Shown here: piece after piece, positions 36,315 through 45,687 of the stretch | Position numbering within the stretch: position 1 is the first letter of the stretch | Layout of the letters: the number at the start of each line of letters is the position of its first letter | DNA from: Chthonobacter albigriseus | Lineage (GTDB): Bacteria; Pseudomonadota; Alphaproteobacteria; Rhizobiales; Pleomorphomonadaceae | Length of the DNA: 64,000 nucleotides | Direction of reading: 5' to 3' | NCBI RefSeq assembly: GCF_013839445.1 | Contig: NZ_JACDIT010000001.1 | Span: 1,405,935 to 1,469,934, forward strand | The notes under the pieces: generated by a model | What the model saw: the letters and a program-made list of their open reading frames with translations, nothing else | What the model was told of the DNA's origin: nothing | Database searches by the model: none | Made by a program: the position numbers and the translations under genes

Positions 36315-38495
36315 TCAGGCGACCATGAACGACATCCCGCCGCGCTGCTGCACCATGGCGTCGATTTCCCGCGCCGGCTTGGGCCGGGCGAAATGGAAGC
36401 CCTGCAGCTCCTGGCATCCGGCGATCCGGAGCAGCATCGCCTCGTCCTCTCCCTCGATCCCTTCGGCCGTCACCCGGATCCCGAGCGCATCGGCGACCGC
36501 CACGGTGGCATGCACGAGCCTCTGAGAGGTGTCGCTCGTCGCTACGCCGGTGATCAGGGAACGGTCCAGTTTCAGCTTGTCGAAGGCGAAGCGCCGCAGA
36601 TATCCGATCGACGAGAAGCCGGTACCGAAATCGTCGAGCGACACGGAGATCCCCAGTGCCCGCAACGCCTCGATGGTTCGCTGCGCCCGGTCGGGGTGGG
36701 CCACAAGATACGTTTCGGTGATCTCCAGCTCCAACCGCTTCGGATCGAAGCGCTCCTCCTGCAGGATCCGGGCAACCTGACGGTCGAAGGAGGGGTCGCT
36801 GAACTGGGCCGGAGAGACGTTGACCGACACGTTGAGATCCGGCCAGTTGCGCGCGTCGCGGCAGGCCCGCCTGAGCACCCACTCGCCGATCTGGCCGATC
36901 ACGCCGGTTTCCTCGGCGATCGGAATGAAGTCGCGCGGGGGAACCGGTCCGACACCCGGGCGCGTCCATCGCAGCAACGCCTCCACGGACGTCGCCAGGC
37001 CGGACCGCGCATCGATCACGGGCTGGTAGACCAGGTCGAACGCGTCATCCTCCAGGCTCTGCCTCAGCGCGACAGCGATCGCGTGCTGTTCGGTCCGCTC
37101 CTCGTCGAGGACCGGATCATAGCGCTCCAGCCGGTTCTTGCCGCCCTCCTTGGCCGCATACATCGCAACGTCAGCCCGGCGCACGAGTTCAACGGCATTG
37201 ATAGACCCGTCCCGCACCCCGGCCATGCCGATCGAGGCGCCGACCTGGATGATACGCCCGTCGAACTCCATGGGGTGCGCGAGGAACGCGATCAGCTGCG
37301 CGCCGACCCGCTCGGCTTCCCCGTCGCTGAGCGTGCCCGGAAGGATGACGGCGAACTCGTCGCCGCCCAGGCGGGCGAGAAATCCGCCGGCGCCGATGAT
37401 GCGGCTGAAGCCCGACGCAACGGCTTTCAGGAGCCGATCGCCGATCTCGTGGCCGTAGATGTCGTTGACTTCCTTGAAGCCGTCGAGGTCGATGAAGAGA
37501 ACGATCGTGGGCTGGGCCTTCGCCGTTCCGAGGTGCCGCACGTCGATGTCGGCGTGGAATGCCGCCCGGTTGGCAAGCCCGGTGAGAGCGTCGTGCAACG
37601 AATCCTTGCGCGCCTTCTCTTCACCCACCCGGATCGCGCGGAGCATCCGGTAGATGCCGGCGAGAAGGAAACCGACGAGGACGAAGAGTACGGCCGTGAC
37701 GCTGAGTGCCAGCGTGCTCGCTTCGGCAAAGGCGACCGTGCCGGGCTCGCGCGGCGTCCAGACGAGATGGGTCAGCACCTTCCCATCGGCATCGACCACG
37801 CCGTAGCCGGGTTGGGCTTCCGCCCGGTCGGGGACAGCGTGGAGGTCGTCCACCGAGTAGGTCCGGCCCAGTTCGCTGATGGCCTCCGGAGAAAGGAGCT
37901 TGCCGACGAGCAGAAAGCGCTTCTCGCCCTCGGGCAGCTCGACCGATTGGTCGTAGGGAAGAACCGGTCCGACGGAGTAGCCGATCAGCCCCCAGTGCGA
38001 CCCACCGAAGTGCGCGGTTGGCAGCACTTCCTTGTTGGCGAGCACGCGCTTCAGATGTGGCCCGAAGGCCGGCCCGAGAAGCTGCTCGGCCTGCGCCTCG
38101 ACCTTCACGCCCTTGTGGAAGACGAACAGCGTCCGACCGTTTTCGTCGAACAGCAGCGAGGTATCGAACATATTCTCGTTTGCGGTGGAATCGCGGATGT
38201 TCTCGTTGACGAAATCGGCGTCTGGCGTGCCGTAGAGGTTCTCCGCGGCGTCGTCCCAGATGGCGTAATCCTGTTGTGTGGTCCGCAACCGATCGAGAAG
38301 CGTCGCGAGCGATTGCGAAACGGTCCGCGCCGTGTACTCCGTGTCGATCCGCGTGACGGCGTCGCCCATACGATGCAGCGCCAGGAAGACGATCCCGATC
38401 GTCAGGCCAAGGGTCAGGAACACCGGAACGGCGATCCGGACCAGGAAATGCGCGAGACTGTGCGGGTCTGTTCGTCGGACTTGCATGGTCGTCAT
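36315..38495 (-). CDS. CHASE4-GGDEF-EAL cyclic-di-GMP protein
   Basis: About 726 residues. Membrane helices near 20-42 and 264-285 flank a periplasmic CHASE4-type sensor with DYAIWDDAAEN. The GGDEF domain has an intact GGDEF near 377-381 but lacks an RxxD inhibition site, and the EAL domain has EAL near 505, ITETYL, LDDFGTGFSS and AEGIEGED, so both synthesis and breakdown of c-di-GMP look possible. Ligand unknown. The start is not certain: TTG at 38498 and ATG at 38486 are alternatives. No clear ribosome site. Confidence 0.9.
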   Translation of the reverse strand: MTTMQVRRTDPHSLAHFLVRIAVPVFLTLGLTIGIVFLALHRMGDAVTRIDTEYTARTVSQSLATLLDRLRTTQQDYAIWDDAAENLYGTPDADFVNENIRDSTANENMFDTSLLFDENGRTLFVFHKGVKVEAQAEQLLGPAFGPHLKRVLANKEVLPTAHFGGSHWGLIGYSVGPVLPYDQSVELPEGEKRFLLVGKLLSPEAISELGRTYSVDDLHAVPDRAEAQPGYGVVDADGKVLTHLVWTPREPGTVAFAEASTLALSVTAVLFVLVGFLLAGIYRMLRAIRVGEEKARKDSLHDALTGLANRAAFHADIDVRHLGTAKAQPTIVLFIDLDGFKEVNDIYGHEIGDRLLKAVASGFSRIIGAGGFLARLGGDEFAVILPGTLSDGEAERVGAQLIAFLAHPMEFDGRIIQVGASIGMAGVRDGSINAVELVRRADVAMYAAKEGGKNRLERYDPVLDEERTEQHAIAVALRQSLEDDAFDLVYQPVIDARSGLATSVEALLRWTRPGVGPVPPRDFIPIAEETGVIGQIGEWVLRRACRDARNWPDLNVSVNVSPAQFSDPSFDRQVARILQEERFDPKRLELEITETYLVAHPDRAQRTIEALRALGISVSLDDFGTGFSSIGYLRRFAFDKLKLDRSLITGVATSDTSQRLVHATVAVADALGIRVTAEGIEGEDEAMLLRIAGCQELQGFHFARPKPAREIDAMVQQRGGMSFMVA

Positions 38496-38625
38496 CAAGT
38501 TGCGATGACCGCGATCATAGGACCGAAGCCCTTAACGCTTGACGCATGCCCGCGGCAGCGTTTGATGGAACCGGGTTCGCCGGGGCCGTCGGGCCTTTCG
38601 GCTGGGTGAGCGGAGAGGCTTTTCA

Positions 38626-39522
38626 GTGTCGCTGGATCGAACGCGTGCCACCTTGGTCGGGCTGACCGCTGTGCTGATGTGGTCGATGCTGGGAGTCTTC
38701 ACGGCCGGATCCGGCGAGGTGCCTCCCTTTCTCCTGAACGGGATCTGCTTCGGCATTTCCGGGCTGGCGGCCATCATCGCCATGGGCCTGCGCGGCCGCG
38801 GTTTCGGTGCACTGCGGCAGCCGCTATCGGTCTGGATCGTGGGCGTCGGCGGCCTGTTCGGATTCCACGCCCTCTATTTCACAGCGCTCCGGAACGCCCC
38901 ACCGGTCGAGGCCAACCTCATCAACTACCTCTGGCCGCTCTTGATCGTGCTCTTCTCCGGGCTGCTTCCCGGAGAGCATTTGAAGGCCCATCACGTCGCG
39001 GGTGTCGCGATCGGCTTCGTCGGGGCGGCGCTCCTGGTCGGCGGTGGCGGCGGCTTCGACCTCGGACCGGAGCACGGGCTCGGCTATGCCGCGGCAATCG
39101 CCTCCGCCCTGACCTGGTCGATCTACTCCGTGGTCTCCCGGCGCATGGCGTCGGTGCCGACCGAGGCCGTCGCGGGCTTCTGCCTCGCGACGGCGGCGCT
39201 CAGCCTCGTCTGCCACGTGTTCCTGGAGACAACTGTCTGGCCCGTTGGCGCCTTCCAGTGGACCATGGTCGGGCTGCTCGCCGTCTTCCCGGTCGGCCTC
39301 GCCTTCTTCGTCTGGGATTTTGGTGTCAAGCGGGGCGACATCCAGGTGCTCGGCGCCGCAGCCTATGCCGCCCCGGTCCTTTCCACGCTGATGCTCGTAG
39401 CCACCGGCTACGGCCGGCTGACGCTCGTCTCCGGCATCGCCTGCCTCTTGGTCACCGGCGGTGCGCTGCTCGCGGCCAAGGACCTCTTCCTGAGGGGCCG
39501 CGCCGACCGGCAACCGGCCTGA
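38626..39522 (+). CDS. DMT superfamily (EamA) transporter
   Basis: 298-residue membrane protein with ten helices and two EamA repeats (about 7-137 and 150-290). The GTG start has a GGAGAG site 10 bases upstream. Features include LINYLWPLLIVLFSGLLPGE and ALTWSIYSVVSRR. Members export amino acids or other metabolites; substrate unknown. Convergent with the DUF985 gene, three bases apart. Confidence 0.85.
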   Translation: MSLDRTRATLVGLTAVLMWSMLGVFTAGSGEVPPFLLNGICFGISGLAAIIAMGLRGRGFGALRQPLSVWIVGVGGLFGFHALYFTALRNAPPVEANLINYLWPLLIVLFSGLLPGEHLKAHHVAGVAIGFVGAALLVGGGGGFDLGPEHGLGYAAAIASALTWSIYSVVSRRMASVPTEAVAGFCLATAALSLVCHVFLETTVWPVGAFQWTMVGLLAVFPVGLAFFVWDFGVKRGDIQVLGAAAYAAPVLSTLMLVATGYGRLTLVSGIACLLVTGGALLAAKDLFLRGRADRQPA

Positions 39523-39525
39523 CCA

Positions 39526-39972
39526 TCAGCCTCTCGCAGGCCTTGGCGTCGGCCGCCAGTCGGGCGGAGCCATCTCGAAACCGTCGAAGGTGAACCCCGG
39601 CGAGACCGTGCACCCGACCAGCGTCCAGGCCCCGAGGCTGGTCGCGGTCTGCCAGTGGCCCGCCGGAACCACCGCCTGCGGACGCTCCCCGGAAAGGAGG
39701 TCCGGCCCGAGCCGCAGCGAGGTCGCATCGTGCCCGTTGGGCGAGATCGTCAGCGCCAGCGGCCCGCCGGCATACCAATGCCAGACCTCGGCGGCATCGA
39801 CCCGGTGCCAGGCAGAGACGTCGCCCACGTCGAGCAGGAAGTAGATCGCCGTCGAGAACGGCCGCCCGCCGCCGGGCGGCTCGTCCCGGAACGTCTGGAC
39901 GTACCAGCCGCCTTCCGGGTGCGGCTCCATCTTCAACAGCCGGATGATCTCTTTCGCCCCGAGCCGGTTCAT
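39526..39972 (-). CDS. DUF985 cupin family protein
   Basis: 148 residues of the DUF985 cupin family: IIRLLKMEPHPEGGWYVQTFR (split: IIRLLKMEPHPEGG, WYVQTFRDE), STAIYFLL, WHRVDAAEVWHWYAG and GCTVSPGFTFDGFEMA. Such proteins are RmlC-like cupins of uncertain function. The start overlaps the gloB stop in ATGA, so it is coupled to gloB. Confidence 0.88.
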   Translation of the reverse strand: MNRLGAKEIIRLLKMEPHPEGGWYVQTFRDEPPGGGRPFSTAIYFLLDVGDVSAWHRVDAAEVWHWYAGGPLALTISPNGHDATSLRLGPDLLSGERPQAVVPAGHWQTATSLGAWTLVGCTVSPGFTFDGFEMAPPDWRPTPRPARG

Positions 39973-40739
39973 GCCCGGTCCTTCATCCGCCGAAGCGCGG
40001 CGAACACGTCGGCGTCCGATCCGTTCGGCAGACCGGCCGCAGCCTTCACGGCAGGTTGCCCCGCCCGAAGGAACGGATTGGTTGCCCGCTCCAGTCCGAT
40101 CGTCGTCGGGATCGTCGGCCGGCCCGCCTCGCGTGCGGCGGCGATCGCCTCCGCCCGCTTGATCAGGGCCGCGTTGCCCGGCTCGATCGTCAGCGCGAAC
40201 CGCGCATTGGAAAGCGTGTATTCGTGCCCGCAGTAGACCGCCGTCTCATCGGCCAGTCCGGCAAGTGTCGACAGTGATTGCCACATCGCCTCCGGCGTTC
40301 CCTCGAAGAGCCGTCCGCATCCGAGCGCGAACAGCGTGTCGCCGGAGAAGACGAGCGCCTGATCGGGAAGATGATACGCTACATGACCGAGCGTGTGGCC
40401 GGGCGTGGCGATCACCTCGACCCTGTAGGGTCCGACCTGCAGGCTGTCGCCGCCCGAGACGGTGACGTCCAGCCCGGGGATCCTGTCGGCCTCGGCGGCA
40501 GGGCCGATCGCACGCGCGCCGCTCACTGCCTTCAGGTCGGCGAGACCGGCGACATGGTCGTGATGATGGTGCGTGATCAGGATGTCGGTCAGCCGCCAGC
40601 CCCGCCGGTTCAGCACGTCCGCGATCGCGGCACTGTCGGGCGCATCGACGAGAACGGTCGCATGGCTCTCCGGATCGTGCAGCAAAACGGCGTAGTTATC
40701 GGAGCGGCAGGGGACAAGTTCGATCTCGGGACTGGCCAT
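39969..40739 (-). CDS. gloB: Hydroxyacylglutathione hydrolase (glyoxalase II)
   Basis: 256 residues of the metallo-beta-lactamase fold. The metal motif T-H-H-H-H-D-H is at 56-62, and GHTLGHVAYH, FSGDTLFALGCGR and YCGHEYTLSN hold the other ligands. It hydrolyses S-lactoylglutathione to lactate in methylglyoxal detoxification. The ATG has GAGGT upstream. Overlaps the DUF985 start. Confidence 0.95.
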   Translation of the reverse strand: MASPEIELVPCRSDNYAVLLHDPESHATVLVDAPDSAAIADVLNRRGWRLTDILITHHHHDHVAGLADLKAVSGARAIGPAAEADRIPGLDVTVSGGDSLQVGPYRVEVIATPGHTLGHVAYHLPDQALVFSGDTLFALGCGRLFEGTPEAMWQSLSTLAGLADETAVYCGHEYTLSNARFALTIEPGNAALIKRAEAIAAAREAGRPTIPTTIGLERATNPFLRAGQPAVKAAAGLPNGSDADVFAALRRMKDRA

Positions 40740-40861
40740 GAGCAGGACCTCGTACGGGACTCTGCGCCTTCTGCGTGTTAACGAAAGCGTGTCGGGTTGC
40801 CGCCCACCATAGGGTCGGACCCGAGCGCGGCCAACCCATTTGGAAACCGGACCCCAGCCCG

Positions 40862-41635
40862 ATGCATCTGGACGTGGTCGACCTGCGTGACTTCTATACC
40901 GGCGACCTCGGCTTCACCGTCCGGGAGATACTCTCCACGCGCATTCGCGACCACTGGCGCGCGGTTGGCGGCGACCGGATCATGGGCTTCGGCTATACGA
41001 CGCCCTATCTCAGCCTGTTCCGCGGCGAGGCCGAACGGTTGCTCGCCTTCATGCCGGCCGCGCAGGGCGTGGTGAACTGGCCGGCCGACGGTCCCTCGTC
41101 GTCCGCCCTCGTGGTCGAAGACACCCTTCCGCTCCCCGACGGCGCCGTGGACCGCGTGCTGCTCGTCCACGCCTTGGAGATGTCGCACGACCCGCGCGAG
41201 GTGCTTCGGGAGATCTGGCGCGTGATGGCGCCGGGCGGGCGCCTGTTCCTCATCGTGCCGAACCGACGCGGGCTCTGGGCGCGCGTCGACACCTCGCCCT
41301 TCGGCTACGGACGGCCGTTTTCCAGGAGCCAGCTCACCAACCTCCTGCGCGACAGCCTGTTCTCGCCTGTCGCCTGGGACGAGGCGCTCCACATGCTGCC
41401 GGTGAAACGCCGCCGCTTCCGACGCTCCGCATCCACATGGGAGCGCATCGGGCATGGCCTCTGGCCCGCCTTTGCGGGCGTCATCATGGTGGAGGCGACC
41501 AAGCAGCTCTACCATGGCCTGCCGATCCGCCGCCGGGCCAAGGTGGTCACCGGCTTCCGCCCCGCGCTGCTGCCGGCCCCCGCCGGCGTGTCGACGCTCA
41601 CGCCCGGATCGCTGGACGGTTCGCCGGCGCCCTGA
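40862..41635 (+). CDS. Class I SAM-dependent methyltransferase
   Basis: 257 residues starting MHLDVVDLRDFYTGDLG, which is the usual start of a conserved rhizobial family beside gloB. The middle contains VDRVLLVHALEMSHDPREVL and GGRLFLIVPNR of a class I methyltransferase; motif I is not the standard GxGxG. The C-terminal part is basic. Function unknown; an older label is a methyltransferase-type 11 protein. Divergent from gloB. Confidence 0.75.
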   Translation: MHLDVVDLRDFYTGDLGFTVREILSTRIRDHWRAVGGDRIMGFGYTTPYLSLFRGEAERLLAFMPAAQGVVNWPADGPSSSALVVEDTLPLPDGAVDRVLLVHALEMSHDPREVLREIWRVMAPGGRLFLIVPNRRGLWARVDTSPFGYGRPFSRSQLTNLLRDSLFSPVAWDEALHMLPVKRRRFRRSASTWERIGHGLWPAFAGVIMVEATKQLYHGLPIRRRAKVVTGFRPALLPAPAGVSTLTPGSLDGSPAP

Positions 41636-41641
41636 TCCGCC

Positions 41642-42271
41642 TCAGGACTTCGACAGCAGAAACAGGCCCTGCGCCCCGATCAGGTTCCACACCCACCACG
41701 GCGCGTTGAACGGCAGCTTGACGCCGTTGACGTCGAGCGCGATCGCTTTCTCCACCGTCGCGCCCACCTCGTCGGCCAGCGAGACGAAGTCGCGGATCGT
41801 GCAGAAGTGGATGTTCGGCGTGTCGTACCAGCTGTAGGGCAGCCGCGACGACACCGGCATCCGGCCGCCGAGAAGCAGCCGGATCCGCACGTCGTAGTGC
41901 CCGAAGTTGGGGAACGACACGATCGCCTTGCGGCCGATCCTCAGGAGGTTTTCCAGCACGTGCCGGGGGTTGCGTGTCGCCTGGATCGTCTGGCTGAGGA
42001 TCACGTAGTCGAACGCCTGATCCGGATACTGGTCGAGATCGCTGTCGGCGTCGCCCTGGATCACCGCAAGACCGCGCGCGACGCAGTTCCGCACGCCTGC
42101 AGGACTGATCTCCAGGCCTCGCGCGTCGACACCGCGGGTCTGCTCCAGGAGTTCCAGCAACGCGCCGTTCTCGCAGCCGATGTCGAGCACGCGGCTGCCG
42201 GGAGCGACGAGGTCGGCGATCAGCTTGAAGTCGACGCGGACGTCGGCGGAGGGAAGCGTCGGGACCACCAT
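41642..42271 (-). CDS. metW: Methionine biosynthesis protein MetW
   Basis: 209-residue class I methyltransferase-like protein that partners MetX in homoserine acylation. Motif I reads VLDIGCENGALL (the usual form is GCGDG), then GLEISPAGV and NFGHYDVRIRLLLGGRMP. The ATG at 42271 lies three bases after the metX stop; a GTG at 42277 that overlaps that stop is an alternative. Convergent with the methyltransferase gene. Confidence 0.92.
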   Translation of the reverse strand: MVVPTLPSADVRVDFKLIADLVAPGSRVLDIGCENGALLELLEQTRGVDARGLEISPAGVRNCVARGLAVIQGDADSDLDQYPDQAFDYVILSQTIQATRNPRHVLENLLRIGRKAIVSFPNFGHYDVRIRLLLGGRMPVSSRLPYSWYDTPNIHFCTIRDFVSLADEVGATVEKAIALDVNGVKLPFNAPWWVWNLIGAQGLFLLSKS

Positions 42272-42273
42272 CG

Positions 42274-43488
42274 TCACTCTCCCGCCACGGCGCTCGCCGG
42301 ACCGGGGATGCCGCGCTGACGCGCCGCCCCGGTGAGGAACCCCCGGACGATCCGGTACTGCTCGGGTATGTCGAGCAGGAAGCTGTCGTGCCCCCGGTCC
42401 GTATCGATCTCCACGAACGACACGCTGGCCCCCGCCGCGTTGAGCGCGTGGACAACGGCCCGGCTCTCGGAGGTCGGGAACAGCCAGTCGGAGGTGAACG
42501 AGACGACGCAGAAACGGGTCTTGGACCCGCGGAAAACCTGTGCCAGCACCCCGCCGTGGTCGGCAGCCAGATCGAAGTAGTCCATCGCCCGCGTCACGTA
42601 GAGATAGGAGTTCGCGTCGAACCGGTCGACGAAGCTCATGCCCTGGTGCCGGAGGTAGCTCTCGATCTGGAAATCGGCGTCGAACCCGAAGGTCAGCCGC
42701 TCGCGATCCTGCAGGTTCCGCCCGAACTTGGCGTGCAGCGAGGCGTCCGACATGTAGGTGATGTGCGCCGCCATCCGGGCGACGGCAAGGCCCTTCTTCG
42801 GGTTGACCCCGTCTTCCATGTAGCGGCCGCTGCGCCAGTCCGGATCGGCCATGACAGCCTGCCGGCCGACCTCGTGGAATGCGATGTTCTGCGAGGAGTG
42901 TCGGTGGCTGGTGGCGATCGCGATGGCCGAGAAGACGCGGGCCGGATAATCGGCCGCCCACTGCAGCACCTGCATGCCGCCCATCGAACCGCCCACGACC
43001 GAAAACAGCGTGTCGATGCCGAGCGCCGAGACGAGCATGGCCTGCGCTCGCACCATGTCGCGGATCGTCACCACGGGAAAGTCGAGCCCGAACGCCCGCC
43101 CGGTCTGCGGATTGGTGCTGGCCGGGCCCGTCGTTCCCATGCAGCCGCCGAGCACGTTGGCGCAGATCACGTAAAACCGGTCCGTGTCGATCGGCCGGCC
43201 CGGGCCGACCATCGTCGTCCACCAGCCTGGCTTGCCGGTCACCGGATGGTCGTTCGCCACATGCTGGTCGCCGGTCAGGGCGTGGCAGATCAGGATGGCG
43301 TTGGTTCGCGCCTCGTTGAGCGTGCCGTAGGTCTGGTAGGCGATCTGCCATGGAGCGATCGACGAACCACCGTCGAGCCGGAGCGGCTGGTCCGGCCCGA
43401 ACCGCATGACCGGGCTGGACGGCGCGTCGGATTCGTGACGGCGCAAGCGCTCCTGGCGCTCCAGCTCTGCGGTATCGACGGTCGACAT
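42274..43488 (-). CDS. metX: Homoserine O-acyltransferase MetX
   Basis: 404-residue alpha/beta-hydrolase fold enzyme; it acylates homoserine in methionine synthesis (acetyl- or succinyl-CoA donor cannot be told with certainty). Nucleophile Ser168 in GGSMGGMQ; the Asp in FTSDWLFP and the His in DRGHDSFLL complete the triad. The start at 43488 ([12 protein letters not shown]) is preferred to an in-frame start at 43563 that overlaps the promoter. Paired with metW. Confidence 0.95.
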   Translation of the reverse strand: MSTVDTAELERQERLRRHESDAPSSPVMRFGPDQPLRLDGGSSIAPWQIAYQTYGTLNEARTNAILICHALTGDQHVANDHPVTGKPGWWTTMVGPGRPIDTDRFYVICANVLGGCMGTTGPASTNPQTGRAFGLDFPVVTIRDMVRAQAMLVSALGIDTLFSVVGGSMGGMQVLQWAADYPARVFSAIAIATSHRHSSQNIAFHEVGRQAVMADPDWRSGRYMEDGVNPKKGLAVARMAAHITYMSDASLHAKFGRNLQDRERLTFGFDADFQIESYLRHQGMSFVDRFDANSYLYVTRAMDYFDLAADHGGVLAQVFRGSKTRFCVVSFTSDWLFPTSESRAVVHALNAAGASVSFVEIDTDRGHDSFLLDIPEQYRIVRGFLTGAARQRGIPGPASAVAGE

Positions 43489-43527
43489 GGGACTGAAACC
43501 TTCGGGGAACCCGTGATGAAGGCCGCT

Positions 43528-43556
43528 AGCTAGGGATGCTGCCCGGGCGCTGTCAA
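43528..43556 (-). promoter_or_regulatory. Promoter for metXW
   Basis: On the minus strand TTGACA (43556-43551), a 17-base spacer and CTAGCT (43533-43528), about 40 bases before the metX ATG. It fits the alphaproteobacterial CTTGAC-N17-CTAnnT form. No SAM-II-like fold was recognised in the short leader. Confidence 0.55.
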
Positions 43557-43674
43557 GGCGCACCGCGCGGCACCCTGTTTTCCTTTGCCTTCAGCGGCGC
43601 TCCACCCTATGAATACCGCGCTTTCGCGCAAGGGCGCCCGGCGGCGCCCGCCCCCTCGTGACCCGTCCGGATCC

Positions 43675-44547
43675 ATGTCCCTGAACGACCTCTCCTCGCC
43701 GCGCGGCCTGTCCGACCTCCGGTCCAAGATCGACGCCATCGACGCCGAGCTGCACAAGCTCCTGATCGAGCGCAGCGAGATCATCGACCAGCTGATCAGC
43801 GTCAAGCGGACCGACGAGCCCGGCGCGGCCTTCCGCCCGGCCCGCGAAGCGTCCATGATGCACGCGCTCGTCGACCGCCATCGCGGCCATCTTCCCCTCG
43901 TCACGGTGGAGCATGTCTGGCGCGAGATCATCTCCACCTTCACCTGGCTGCAAGCGCCCTACACCGTTCACGTGGCAACGGGCGACGCCGCCGAGACGCG
44001 CGACGTCGCGCGCTTCTATTTCGGCTTCACCGTTCCCTTCGAGACCGTCGACCAGGCTGCGGACGCCATCGCGGCCGTCTCGCGCACGACGTCGGACCTT
44101 GCCGTGATCCGCCTCGGTGAAGCCCCGACGCCGTGGTGGGCGCCGCTCGACGCGGACGCGCCGGCGCCGCGCATCATCGGCCGACTGCCCTTCATCGGGG
44201 TCGAGCAACGTCCGGTCTCGACGCCGGCCGTGGTCGTGTCGATGCCGCTCAAGGACCCCGTTGCCCCCGAGGTGGTCGTCTTCGCCTGCCGCGGACCGGC
44301 AGACACGTCGGCTCACCGTTGGCTGCGCAACCGGGGTGTCGAGGTGATCGCCTGGCACGCGCCCTGGGGCCGGCACACCGGAGCCATCGGCGCCGACCTC
44401 GTCGTCGCCGTCCCTGCGGAAAACCGCGACCCGGCCACCGTCGCTGCGGCCACGGCCGACAAGGCCCGCGACGATGCCGGTATCATACTCGCCGACGTGC
44501 GCCTGATCGGCGGCTATGCCGCGCCGATCGAACTTCGCGCCCGCTGA
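43675..44547 (+). CDS. Chorismate mutase (AroQ type) with prephenate-dehydratase-like C-terminal region
   Basis: 290 residues. The N-terminal AroQ mutase helix has LSDLRSKIDAIDAELHKLL and the catalytic-site pattern RSEIIDQLISVK. The C-terminal 200 residues lack the clear prephenate dehydratase motifs and resemble a degenerate form seen in alphaproteobacterial chorismate mutases. It sits before hisC and the prephenate/arogenate dehydrogenase, so the role is aromatic amino-acid synthesis. The ATG at 43675 is the conserved start; 43609 is an alternative. Confidence 0.85.
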   Translation: MSLNDLSSPRGLSDLRSKIDAIDAELHKLLIERSEIIDQLISVKRTDEPGAAFRPAREASMMHALVDRHRGHLPLVTVEHVWREIISTFTWLQAPYTVHVATGDAAETRDVARFYFGFTVPFETVDQAADAIAAVSRTTSDLAVIRLGEAPTPWWAPLDADAPAPRIIGRLPFIGVEQRPVSTPAVVVSMPLKDPVAPEVVVFACRGPADTSAHRWLRNRGVEVIAWHAPWGRHTGAIGADLVVAVPAENRDPATVAAATADKARDDAGIILADVRLIGGYAAPIELRAR

Positions 44548-44580
44548 TTCCCATTCCCGCATTCACGCTCGGATTGACCC

Positions 44581-45687
44581 ATGTCCACCGCCGCCCGTCC
44601 CCAGCCCCGTCCGAGCCTGCTTGAGATCGACGCCTACGTCCCCGGACGGTCCAAGGCCGCGCCGGGCGTCAAGCTGCACAAGCTCTCCTCCAACGAGACG
44701 CCGCTCGGCCCGTCGCCGAAGGCGATCGAGGCCTTTTCCGCCGTCGGGGACCACCTGGAGCGCTACCCGGACGGCGCATCGACGGCGCTGCGGGAGGCGA
44801 TCGCCGACACCTACGGCCTCAACCCCAACCGCATCGTCTGCGGCAACGGTTCGGACGAACTGCTGACGCTGCTCGCCTCCGCCTATCTCGCGCCCGGCGA
44901 CGAGGGGCTCTACTCGCAGTTCGGCTTCCTGGTCTACAAGATCGCCATTCTCGCGGCCGGCGCCACACCCGTGATCGCCCCGGAGACCGACCACACCACC
45001 GATGTCGACGCGCTGCTTGCCCGAGTCACCCCGCGCACCAAGGTCGTCTTCCTGGCCAATCCGAACAACCCGACCGGCACCTACCTGCCGATCACCGAGG
45101 TCCGGCGTCTTCACGCCGGCCTGCCGCCCCATGTCCTGCTGGTGCTCGACGCGGCCTACGCGGAGTATGTCCGGCGCAACGACTACGAGAGCGGGATCGA
45201 GATGGTCTCATCGGCCGAGAACGTCGTGATGACCCGCACCTTCTCCAAGGTCTACGGGCTCGCTGCCCTGCGCGTCGGCTGGCTCTACGGCCCGGAGCAT
45301 GTCGTCGATGTGCTCAACCGCCTGCGCGGCCCGTTCAACCTGTCCGCAGCGGCCATTGCAGCCGGAGCGGCCGCCGTTCGCGACAAGGCCTTCGTCGACG
45401 CTGCGGTCCGCCACAACGACGACTGGCTCGCCTGGACCGCGGAGGAAGTTCGCAAGCTCGGCCTCGCCGTGACGCCGTCGGTCGGCAACTTCATCCTGAT
45501 CCACTTCCCCGAAGCTGCGGGGCGGACCGCAGCCGACGCCGACGAATTCCTCATCGGGCGCGGTATCGTGCTCCGTCGCGTCACCGCCTACGGTTTGCCG
45601 AACGCGCTCCGCATGACGATCGGCGACGAGGAGGCCAACCGCGCCACGGTGGCCGCGCTCGCCGACTTCCTGGCGAGGCCGGCATGA
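44581..45687 (+). CDS. hisC: Histidinol-phosphate / aromatic aminotransferase
   Basis: 368-residue fold-type I PLP enzyme. The Schiff-base lysine is Lys223 in [23 protein letters not shown] and [17 protein letters not shown] are HisC features. Its place between chorismate mutase and the tyrosine-pathway dehydrogenase suggests it acts on prephenate or phenylpyruvate-type acceptors in addition to, or in place of, histidinol phosphate. Overlaps the next gene in ATGA. Confidence 0.93.
   Translation: MSTAARPQPRPSLLEIDAYVPGRSKAAPGVKLHKLSSNETPLGPSPKAIEAFSAVGDHLERYPDGASTALREAIADTYGLNPNRIVCGNGSDELLTLLASAYLAPGDEGLYSQFGFLVYKIAILAAGATPVIAPETDHTTDVDALLARVTPRTKVVFLANPNNPTGTYLPITEVRRLHAGLPPHVLLVLDAAYAEYVRRNDYESGIEMVSSAENVVMTRTFSKVYGLAALRVGWLYGPEHVVDVLNRLRGPFNLSAAAIAAGAAAVRDKAFVDAAVRHNDDWLAWTAEEVRKLGLAVTPSVGNFILIHFPEAAGRTAADADEFLIGRGIVLRRVTAYGLPNALRMTIGDEEANRATVAALADFLARPA

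Noticed and set aside
36393-38609. Plus-strand open frame of 738 codons opposite the GGDEF-EAL gene
   Set aside because: Arg/Asp/Glu/Val-rich shadow of a high-GC coding strand; no ribosome site or recognisable domain.
43489-43674. SAM-II type riboswitch before metX
   Set aside because: Alphaproteobacterial metX/metA genes often carry one, but the ~40-base leader after the recognised promoter is too short and shows no matching pseudoknot pattern.
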